The position numbers and the translations under genes were made by a program. A DNA stretch of 43,511 bases, taken from positions 1 to 43,511 of the IMG/VR virus record IMGVR_UViG_3300036768_000511, one strand, 5' to 3'. Of the stretch, positions 30,077 to 36,299 are shown piece by piece; position 1 is the stretch's first letter, and each line of letters begins with the position of its first letter. Below the pieces are notes generated by a model. That model was not told the origin of the DNA, did not search any database, and saw nothing but the letters and a program-made list of their open reading frames with translations. The DNA comes from a virus.

Positions 30077-31738
30077 CTAGACCTCGCGCGTCAGCACGCG
30101 CACAGAGCGCAGCTCGCTGATCATCGACTCGTCAGGCGCGATATCCATCGGCGGCTTCGGCCTCGGCATGAACCGCCACGCCAGATAGCGCACGCCGTCG
30201 GGCGCATGCTGGTAGCCGCCCTTCTCGACGAGCTTCCCCTTCGGCGTGACCTTCGCCCGGCGCATGCTCTCGACGAGAGACGGGAAGCCCTCGCTGCCCA
30301 CCTTGCACCGCTCCGAGAACAGAATCCGGCGCGCCGAGAGAAGTGCATGCATCTGATTCCGCGACTCCCTCACCGCCGGGTTCCAGGCGACGCGCGTCTT
30401 GTAGTGCAGCATCGGTGGCACCACCTTCCAGCCGTCGGCCCTGAGTGCCGCGAACGACGGCGGCATGTGGAACCTGTGCTCTGCGTTCTGCCGTGCGCCA
30501 GTCCCGTCACCGACGATCAACACCGACGGCGCCTGTTTCCCGTCCGGCAGGAATCCGTTCGTCGAGTAGCCCGCCGCCAAAAGCGCATGCGTGAAGTCGC
30601 CTTCAACGCCACGGGCATAGATCACGTCGAGAATCGCGAGAACAAGCTCGCCCTTCTCGTCGCGGTATAGCTTCCCGACATCTCCGACGATGCCTGGATC
30701 CTTCTGGAAGTCCGCGCCGACAACGAAATCGAACCCAACCGCGCCGCCGACGACCTTCGCCGTCTCCTCTCGCGTCACATCGCGCCAGCCGATCTCAGGC
30801 GGCTCGCCAATGTGCCCGCCTCTCTCGACGGGCAGCGGCGAGAACGCCGGATACGCGAGCAACCCCGAGAGCTTGAACTCTCCGTCGACATCGGCGCGCG
30901 CTGCATCCGGGTTCACCGCCCGGATGAACGCCCCAATGTCCGCGACCGCATCTTGGTCAATCGACCGGTTGAGCTTGTTGTCGAGCAGATACTTCTCGCC
31001 ATTCACCTCGCCGGCATCGATGGCGAGCCACAACGCCGCGGTCCAATCACCGCCCTCGGCCTGTGGCGGGTTCGTCGCGATCCCGACAAGACCGCCGGTA
31101 TTGCGGATCGCGGCGATGCAGTTGACGAACACGCGCTCGGGCTGGTCTTGACCTTCGTTGATCAGCACGTAGCGGATCGGACGCCCCGCCTGCCGGATCG
31201 CCTTCGGGTTCTGCCCGCTCAGCCACTCGACCACGCAGCCGGTGATGAACACCGTGCGCGGATCGCGGAAATCAGCGACGTCGTTCTTGATCCACTCAGC
31301 CCGCGCCACGTCGCGGATCGCGTCGAGGCACTCGCGCTTCTGCTTCGTCGTCAGGTTGACGCCGAACTGCACCTCGTTCGGGAACGCGAGCGCGACAGCA
31401 ACGATAGCGATCCCGCCGAGAAGATACGTCTTGCCGCTGCCTCGATTACCGCCGCCGACGATGCAGCGCGTCCGCTTCGGCTCGCCCCGCCGCGCGGCTT
31501 CAAGCCACCGTGCGAATGCCTTGCCGCACTCGTACTGCGATTCCTCGAGCGTGACAACCTGCGGCTTGCACGGCCGGTCGACGAAACAGCGGAAATGCGT
31601 GTCCCAGCAGCCGCCGACTTCGAGGATCTTCTCGCCGTTGTGCGCCCTGACCTCGAGAAGCGCTTCTACATAACGGTCAGTCGAGAGGAGGCGCTTCCGC
31701 GCGTACGCCACCATCTCGGCGCGCGAGACGTGCGGCAT
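30077..31738 (-). CDS. Terminase large subunit, Mu gp28-like
   Basis: This 553-residue packaging motor has an ATPase domain with Walker A GGGNRGSGKT (95-104), Walker B YVLINEGQD (191-199, Glu 196 catalytic) and motif III GIATNPPQ. The C-terminal nuclease domain has Asp residues in GFDFVVGADFQKDPG and LIVGDGTGARQNAEH. It cuts and packages concatemers into proheads. ATG 31738 follows AAGGAGGG and overlaps the small-subunit gene by 62 bases. Confidence 0.93.
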   Translation of the reverse strand: MPHVSRAEMVAYARKRLLSTDRYVEALLEVRAHNGEKILEVGGCWDTHFRCFVDRPCKPQVVTLEESQYECGKAFARWLEAARRGEPKRTRCIVGGGNRGSGKTYLLGGIAIVAVALAFPNEVQFGVNLTTKQKRECLDAIRDVARAEWIKNDVADFRDPRTVFITGCVVEWLSGQNPKAIRQAGRPIRYVLINEGQDQPERVFVNCIAAIRNTGGLVGIATNPPQAEGGDWTAALWLAIDAGEVNGEKYLLDNKLNRSIDQDAVADIGAFIRAVNPDAARADVDGEFKLSGLLAYPAFSPLPVERGGHIGEPPEIGWRDVTREETAKVVGGAVGFDFVVGADFQKDPGIVGDVGKLYRDEKGELVLAILDVIYARGVEGDFTHALLAAGYSTNGFLPDGKQAPSVLIVGDGTGARQNAEHRFHMPPSFAALRADGWKVVPPMLHYKTRVAWNPAVRESRNQMHALLSARRILFSERCKVGSEGFPSLVESMRRAKVTPKGKLVEKGGYQHAPDGVRYLAWRFMPRPKPPMDIAPDESMISELRSVRVLTREV

Positions 31739-32075
31739 CCTCTCCCTCCTTCAGCGCGGTGTAGAGCTCACGCAGCTCGGCGGCCATCTTCGCGCCATCC
31801 AGCGTATCGATCGCCCACCGAATGAGCTGCATCGCGTGTCGCCGGCGCTGTTCAGGCGCAAGCGCGAAATCCGTGACGGCCTCGTGGCAGATCAGTGCCG
31901 CGGCGCGCGCCATCCACCCGTGAAGCCCCTCGGGACTCTCAGGCGGGTCCTGGAGCGCGCGGTATCTCTCCATCCATTCCTGGACGAAAGACGCATTACG
32001 CGCGGCCGCAGCCTCCTTCTCGGCCCTCTTTTTCGCTCGTTCCCGAGCCGATCCTGGCGGACGCTTCTGTACCAA
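31677..32075 (-). CDS. Terminase small subunit candidate
   Basis: This 132-residue basic/helical protein starts at TTG 32075, with AGGAG seven bases upstream. It has an N-terminal Arg/Lys/Ala helix (ARERAKKRAEKEAAAARNAS) and a helical core (WMARAAALICHEAVTDFALA, RHAMQLIRWAIDTLDGAKMA). It lies just upstream of, and overlapping, the large subunit. The naming rests on position and helix content; no HTH motif is clear. Confidence 0.6.
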   Translation of the reverse strand: MVQKRPPGSARERAKKRAEKEAAAARNASFVQEWMERYRALQDPPESPEGLHGWMARAAALICHEAVTDFALAPEQRRRHAMQLIRWAIDTLDGAKMAAELRELYTALKEGEDAARLARRDGGVRAEAPPLD

Positions 32076-32401
32076 TCGTTAACTCCTGGCCCGGGGCCGA
32101 AATTGAGCCTTCGTCGGAACCAAAAGGGGTCGGGCGGCGCAACCCGTGGCCCCCGTTTCAATAATTTCGGGGGGTGGGTCTTCAGCGCTGTGGGCCTGAA
32201 ACTCGATCACGATTCTTCAGCCTCTTCGCCGGCCCTTTTGGCTTCCTTTTCTCGTCGCCGCGCTTCGTTATGCGTCGGTGAGAAATAGGAATGATTGGCT
32301 TTCGCATTCTCCCGGGCGCAAAGCCCCTACGCCGTAATCATACGGCATCCGGGCGCGGCTGCAAATAAAAAAAGCGACAAACAGCGACAAACCGCGACAA
32401 G
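32076..32401. other. Non-coding interval with direct repeats
   Basis: No convincing gene is present. It holds three direct repeats of GCGACAAAC/GCGACAAGC at 32372-32400 (11-base steps) next to an A-rich tract. There is also a perfect stem GCCGTA-ATCA-TACGGC near 32330-32346. It separates the regulator genes from the terminase operon and could contain a promoter, a cos/pac-type site or a regulator target; nothing proves which. Confidence 0.4.
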
Positions 32402-32581
32402 CTAACGCGAATCGACCCTGCGCGCGAGCCATGCCGCGACGCGCTCTTCGACGGCTCGCCCGTGACGGACCGGCAACGGATCGACGGCGAGCCTGGCCCA
32501 GCGCTGGAGCGTGCGTATGGACTTCACGATGCCATGACTGGCGAACCACGCCGCGATCGCCTTCCATCCGTCAAGCACCAC
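32402..32581 (-). CDS. Small helix-turn-helix protein
   Basis: This is a 59-residue ORF from GTG 32581 (GTG 32578 also possible), overlapping the stop of the preceding regulator gene. The sequence LDGWKAIAAWFASHGIVKSI, then RTLQRWARLAVDPLPVRHGR, RAVEERVAAWLARR follows the pattern of MerR/AlpA-like HTH proteins of phages (helix, turn, recognition helix with RTLQRW). It could be a packaging-module DNA-binding protein or a late regulator, since it precedes the terminase genes. Confidence 0.65.
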   Translation of the reverse strand: MVLDGWKAIAAWFASHGIVKSIRTLQRWARLAVDPLPVRHGRAVEERVAAWLARRVDSR

Positions 32582-33062
32582 GGAGTTTCCTCCTGGCTGA
32601 TTTCACCAGACGATGCACTTGCCAGACGCTCAGCCCGAGGATGGCCGCACGTTGCTCGTAGGTGAGCGCCTCGCGGCGGAAGTCCTTTGTCACGCGACTG
32701 CCCGAAACGAGGAGCCACCCGGCATCGAGCGCTTGACCGAGCGAGTGCAGCCCGCGTTTGGTTGCTTCTTCGCTCGGGATTTCGATCTCGACGGAATACG
32801 TCTCCTCGATGCCAAGCCGAAGGACCTGTAGCTCAAGGTCCGTCAGCCCGGCCTCTGCGCGAAGTCGTTGCGCGGCCTGGAGAATTCTCTCTTCTCGTCC
32901 GCCATCGTCTTGATGACTGAGCGCATGCGGCGGCGTTGGTCTGACCGGCATGACTGTCGACCCGACAGAAAGTGGGTCAAGAGCGCGGAACTCGTTGCCG
33001 TCCGCGTCGCCGGAATAGAGCCAAGCCCGATAGCCGATGATGCCCGAGGGGTCGCGAGCCAT
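32571..33062 (-). CDS. HTH transcription regulator, sigma-region-4-like
   Basis: This is a 163-residue protein from ATG 33062 behind AGGAGG. The C-terminal half contains LTDLELQVLRLGIEE and then LTYEQRAAILGLSVWQVHRL with a basic tail (VKSARRKLRGA). This resembles the helix-turn-helix of sigma region 4 and of phage late regulators. It is the first or second gene of the rightmost late unit, so control of late transcription is a reasonable inference. Its N-terminus is Asp/Gly-rich. Confidence 0.75.
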   Translation of the reverse strand: MARDPSGIIGYRAWLYSGDADGNEFRALDPLSVGSTVMPVRPTPPHALSHQDDGGREERILQAAQRLRAEAGLTDLELQVLRLGIEETYSVEIEIPSEEATKRGLHSLGQALDAGWLLVSGSRVTKDFRREALTYEQRAAILGLSVWQVHRLVKSARRKLRGA

Positions 33063-33343
33063 TTCAGCCTCCTGAATAATATCGAGATCTTAGCAGCATC
33101 CATGAGCCGCTCGTCATTCGTGATCTCATCCTCAACGTGACAGTCGCCGCGGGTGAAGCCGGTCCAACCCACTGCCGCCGCGAACGTCAGACACCGGTTA
33201 TAGCGCCGGCACCACAATCGGCGCCCGCCGCAGCCCTGTGGAGCTTCACGCGGCCGCTCCGCGACTAGAAGTGGAACGACAATTGGCGTCCGGTAAGCGC
33301 CCTGGGAGCGCTTATAAGCGCGTTTTGAGCTGACCGCAGGCAT
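32843..33343 (-). CDS. Cys-motif small protein, overlapping the HTH gene
   Basis: ATG 33343 follows GGGGAGGG and opens a 166-residue frame. Residues 35-75 hold the phage motif WCRRYNRCLTFAAAVGWTGF, then TRGDCHVEDE. Compared with the usual C-x2-Y-x2-C-L...W-x-G-F-x-C-x2-C pattern, the third Cys is replaced by Arg. The part after about residue 95 overlaps the HTH gene in another frame and looks non-coding, so either the frame is read through or the 3' end is altered. It is the first gene after the repeat array. Confidence 0.5.
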   Translation of the reverse strand: MPAVSSKRAYKRSQGAYRTPIVVPLLVAERPREAPQGCGGRRLWCRRYNRCLTFAAAVGWTGFTRGDCHVEDEITNDERLMDAAKISILFRRLKWLATPRASSAIGLGSIPATRTATSSALLTHFLSGRQSCRSDQRRRMRSVIKTMADEKREFSRPRNDFAQRPG

Positions 33344-33360
33344 TTACCCTCCCCTGCACT

Positions 33361-33380
33361 GAAAACGCCCGTAGCGGGCT
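33361..33380 (-). terminator. Weak terminator or attenuator before the late unit
   Basis: The minus-strand stem GCCCG-CTA-CGGGC is followed by GTTTTC. It lies about 20 bases before the ATG at 33343. If transcription starts in or beyond the repeat array, this could attenuate entry into the late genes. Confidence 0.3.
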
Positions 33381-33450
33381 CCTGGATGCGTTACGCATGC
33401 GCCTTTGGTTCGATGGCGCGTTCCTGACGCGCTCCAGGCATGATCAGTTG

Positions 33451-33516
33451 GTCTGAAACTTGTCGGCCATTGGTCGGCCATTGGTCGGCCATTGGTCGGC
33501 CATTGGTCTGACATGG
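33451..33516. repeat. 11-bp tandem iterons
   Basis: Four exact copies of GTCGGCCATTG lie head to tail at 33462-33505. They are flanked by degenerate units GTCTGAAACTT (33451) and GTCTGACATGG (33506). The step of 11 bases is close to one helical turn. On the minus strand a short ORF (33572-33444, possible 42-residue protein) passes through them. Confidence 0.85.
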
Positions 33517-33591
33517 CTCGTCCATGGCCTGAGCCGTTCGTAGCAATTCACAGCCGTTTTTCGTCTACTCATAAATCCCCCTGAATTGTTT

Positions 33592-33647
33592 CCGGACCGC
33601 CCTTCGGTCCGGTAGCCCCCTACTACGTAGGGGGTACGTAGTAGGGG
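33592..33647. repeat. Hairpin pair with mutually exclusive stems
   Basis: The stem CCGGACCG/CGGTCCGG occupies 33592-33612. Next to it, CCCCTACTACGTA (33617-33629) pairs with TACGTAGTAGGGG (33635-33647) over a GGGGG loop. The alternative CCCCCTAC (33616-33623) can pair with GTAGGGGG (33627-33634). Only one of the last two can form at a time. Confidence 0.75.
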
Positions 33648-33985
33648 CGCGGTCCCGAGATGGGACCGTTTTTCTCGACGGAGATTTTCAATCGGGACCG
33701 TTTGGGACCGGTCCCGGACCGTTTGGGGGTTCTCGACGAGAAACAATTGATACGGGACCGTTTGGGACCGTTTGGGACCGATTCCGGACCGAATCTGGAC
33801 CGAACGGTCCCAGCCTCTGACCGGTCCGTTCGCAGCGTCGTGAAGATTCGGACCGGACCTGGGACCTCTCAGACCAGATGATGGTGACGTCGTCGGGACC
33901 GTTTCGGTCCATGCCCCGGACCGTCTTCGTCAGCGCCGTCGGTGAATATCGGTCCATGTCACGGACCGTTCGTCCGGACCGACGA
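33592..33985. repeat. Array of about 24 GGACC/GGTCC motifs
   Basis: GGGACCGTTT and relatives recur in both orientations, in part as direct 10-12-base steps. GGGACCGTTT occurs twice in a row at about 33754-33773, followed by GGGACCGATTCC, GGACCGAATCT and GGACCGAAC. Palindromic pairs such as GGACCGTTTCGGTCC (33896-33910) also occur. A hand count gives about 24 GGWCC sites in under 400 bases. No convincing gene lies here. It is a candidate binding array for the neighbouring RHH or ParB-like proteins, an origin, or an upstream activator of the late unit. Confidence 0.8.
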
Positions 33986-34026
33986 CATGTTGTCGAGATT
34001 ACGCAGTTTGTTCATGACGACTCATT

Positions 34027-34260
34027 TCAGCGCGGGCGGCCCAACGCCGACGGCCATGCGCTGTCGGCAGCCAAAATCGCCGCGCGGATCACCGCCGAGC
34101 GCGCACGCTTGTGCCCTTCTGCCTGAGCGCGTGCAACGAGCCGATCAAGCGCTGCGCGCGTCTCCGCATCGGCTTTGAACACCACCGTCGTGAGCTTCTC
34201 GCGAGATTCTCCGATCACCGGACGCCCGAGCGTCTTCTTCGTGGACTTCATGCTCTCCAT
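34027..34260 (-). CDS. Ribbon-helix-helix DNA-binding protein
   Basis: This is a 77-residue protein. The segment KLTTVVFKADAETRAALDRL, VARAQAEGHKRARSAVIRAA has the RHH pattern (one strand, then two helices with conserved hydrophobics and the R-S-x-x-I-R signature). A basic N-terminus precedes it. Such proteins act as operator- or centromere-binding dimers. The gene ends about 40 bases before the GGWCC array and follows the ParB-like gene. Confidence 0.8.
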   Translation of the reverse strand: MESMKSTKKTLGRPVIGESREKLTTVVFKADAETRAALDRLVARAQAEGHKRARSAVIRAAILAADSAWPSALGRPR

Positions 34261-34327
34261 TTCAGAGCCCTTCCTAGCACTGCGAGCCCGATTGCTCGAC
34301 GCGACCGAGTTAGTTGCGGAGCGCTCT

Positions 34328-35224
34328 CTACGGCGTCTTCTTCATCGTTTCCTCGACGATATGCTTCAGTTCAGGCCAACCGTTCAGCGCCGCGTCATCT
34401 CCATCGAGCCACGCGAGCGTCGCGGCCGCGACGTGTGCGGCGCTGCTCGCCGAGCGTCGCAGCCTTTCGGCTACCTGCGCCCGCACGCGCGCCGAACGTG
34501 GCCGAGGCTTCGATTCTGCCTTGGCCGCAGCGCGCTCCATGCGGAGCTGCGCGAGGAGATCAAGCTGCGCTTGCTTGCCGAGAGCATCAGCGCCGTCTAC
34601 GCTTGTTCCCGCGAACTTGCGCGCGTATCCGATGGGGAATTCCTTCGCGTCGAAGGCCGCGCGCACCTCGGGCACGCAGAAGGCGAGCGGCAAGAGCCGA
34701 CGACACCACTGCTCGGCGTCGGTCGTCTCGACGTGCAGATGGCGCGCCGTATCATCCCATGACCACCCTGCGCGGCGCAGCGCGAGGATATCGCAGGCCA
34801 TCCCAGACGGCGTTGGCGATCGCCGATGGTAGTTCTTCGTACGCACGCGCGCGACTGCGGCCTTCTCGTCGCCGTGAAAGGGCACGATGTACGGCTGCAC
34901 CGGCTTGCGGCCATCTTTCGCGCGTCGCCGATTGACCTCCTCGACGTCGAGGTATCGGCCTCGACCGTCGATGACCCACAAGATCCCATTGTCCGGGTCC
35001 GTCCAGACTTCGATCGGCGTTGTCATGTGCCCATCGGCGTCGATCTGCTGCACGCGCAGTTCGTCGAACGTCGTCGGCGCTGTCGGATCGTAGAGCGGGT
35101 GGTCCTTCGGCGGGATGCGCAAGGCCGCCAGTTCGCTGCCAGCAGCTCCCTTGTAGATCGTCGCGCTCTCGACGCCGTACTTCTCCGTAAACTTCAATCC
35201 CTTGCGAGCTTTGGTGCGCGCCAT
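34328..35224 (-). CDS. ParB-like DNA-binding protein
   Basis: This is a 298-residue protein from ATG 35224 (GGAGGG seven bases upstream). Residues 40-130 resemble a ParB N-terminal domain: VQQIDADGHMTTPIEVWTD, LWVIDGRGRYLDVEEVNRRR, VQPYIVPFHGDEKAAVARVR. Residues 140-200 hold an HTH (MACDILALRRAGWSWDDTAR, HLHVETTDAEQWCRRLL). The C-terminus is basic and helical. It is a single-gene ParB/KorB-like protein without a visible ParA. Regulation, or plasmid-like maintenance together with the RHH gene and repeat array, is possible. Confidence 0.75.
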   Translation of the reverse strand: MARTKARKGLKFTEKYGVESATIYKGAAGSELAALRIPPKDHPLYDPTAPTTFDELRVQQIDADGHMTTPIEVWTDPDNGILWVIDGRGRYLDVEEVNRRRAKDGRKPVQPYIVPFHGDEKAAVARVRTKNYHRRSPTPSGMACDILALRRAGWSWDDTARHLHVETTDAEQWCRRLLPLAFCVPEVRAAFDAKEFPIGYARKFAGTSVDGADALGKQAQLDLLAQLRMERAAAKAESKPRPRSARVRAQVAERLRRSASSAAHVAAATLAWLDGDDAALNGWPELKHIVEETMKKTP

Positions 35225-35253
35225 TTCGTAGCCCTCCACTGGTCGGTAAGTGT

Positions 35254-35282
35254 TACATAGTAATACCCAATATTATTGTCAA
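35254..35282 (-). promoter_or_regulatory. Promoter of the ParB-like gene
   Basis: TTGACA (minus strand, 35282-35277) matches the -35 consensus. Seventeen bases later TATGTA (35259-35254) is a fair -10. The region is AT-rich against its surroundings. The SD GGAGGG and ATG 35224 follow. Confidence 0.6.
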
Positions 35283-35411
35283 ACTGTTTTCGCCTTGGCT
35301 GGACAGGCCGGAAAGCGGCTCGAAGCGCGCGCCGATCGCTCTCGCGGAACCGTCGGGAACGTTTCGGGACCGAAATTGAATCTATTGGTGCTTTGGCTTG
35401 ATGCCGTGTGC

Positions 35412-36179
35412 TCAGGTTACGATCGGAAGCGCGCGAGCCCGCGTAGTGCGGGCCGTGCGGGTAGCCACGGTTCTGGTCGGCATCTCGTCCCATGTGCGCC
35501 CATCGAGCAATCGGCCGGCTTTCTTCTTATTCTTACCGCCCCACTGCTTGAAGAAGAACGCGACGCCGGCCTCCGCACACTGGTCGCGGATATCGATGAC
35601 CCACGCAGGGTCCATGGGGCGCGCGCGATGGCCGGACTCGCCGCCGACGATGACCCAATCGATGTTCTTCAGCTTCAGCTTCTTCAGGGGCCCGAGGAGC
35701 GGCTCGAGCGAGAGGAACTTCACGTGCGCACCCGTCGTCCGCAGGTCGTCGATACGGTCGACGTAGTTGGCGTTCTCGACGCTCACGCCCATCCACACGT
35801 TCTCTGGCCACTCGATCTCGGGGCTCAGGTCCGCGAGCCGACCGGCGCGCTTCGTGAGCACCTGGAAGCGATGCCAGTGAGCGCGGCGCATGACGTCGAA
35901 GACGCGCTGGATGTACTCGAGCGGCACGTCCTCATGGAACAGATCGCTCATCGAGTTCACGAAGATCGTCTGCGGCTTCTTCCACTGGAGCGGCAACTCG
36001 AGCATGTGCGGCTGCAGCGTGAGCTTGAAGCCGTTCCTGTAGTTCGGCTGCCCCATCGCCTGCAGGCGTTCCGCCATGCGCTCGGCGTAGCAGTACTTGC
36101 AGCCGGGGCTGATCTTGTCGCACCCCGTTACGGGGTTCCAGGTTGATTCGGTCCATTCGATGCCGGAGCCGAGCGCCAT
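35412..36179 (-). CDS. Phage Gp37/Gp68 family protein (DUF5131, radical-SAM-like)
   Basis: This is a 255-residue protein from ATG 36179 ([20 protein letters not shown]). It carries the Cys cluster [20 protein letters not shown] typical of PF07505 (DUF5131). It continues with [95 protein letters not shown] and [11 protein letters not shown]. The Cys spacing resembles radical-SAM iron-sulphur binding. The substrate is unknown; modification of DNA, RNA or protein has been suggested for relatives. It sits next to replication genes. Confidence 0.9.
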   Translation of the reverse strand: MALGSGIEWTESTWNPVTGCDKISPGCKYCYAERMAERLQAMGQPNYRNGFKLTLQPHMLELPLQWKKPQTIFVNSMSDLFHEDVPLEYIQRVFDVMRRAHWHRFQVLTKRAGRLADLSPEIEWPENVWMGVSVENANYVDRIDDLRTTGAHVKFLSLEPLLGPLKKLKLKNIDWVIVGGESGHRARPMDPAWVIDIRDQCAEAGVAFFFKQWGGKNKKKAGRLLDGRTWDEMPTRTVATRTARTTRARALPIVT

Positions 36180-36299
36180 CAGCGGTACTCCTAATGAGGA
36201 AGTTGGCGATCTTGACCGCGATCGGTGCACCATTGTCGTTCTCTGCGGCGAACACGACGTGCACGCGGTATGTTCCGCTCCGGTCCAAGTCGATAAATG

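Noticed and set aside
30077-31738. Mu-like transposable phage
   Set aside because: Head genes are Mu-like, but no transposase A/B, no Mu-type ends and no host sequence at the ends are seen.
33462-33505. CRISPR-like array
   Set aside because: The repeats are only 11 bases and directly adjacent, without spacers.
33660-33957. Open frames on both strands through the GGWCC array (GPF/NRDRLGP-type peptides)
   Set aside because: They consist of translated repeats, lack ribosome sites and normal composition, and overlap each other; better explained as non-coding repeats.
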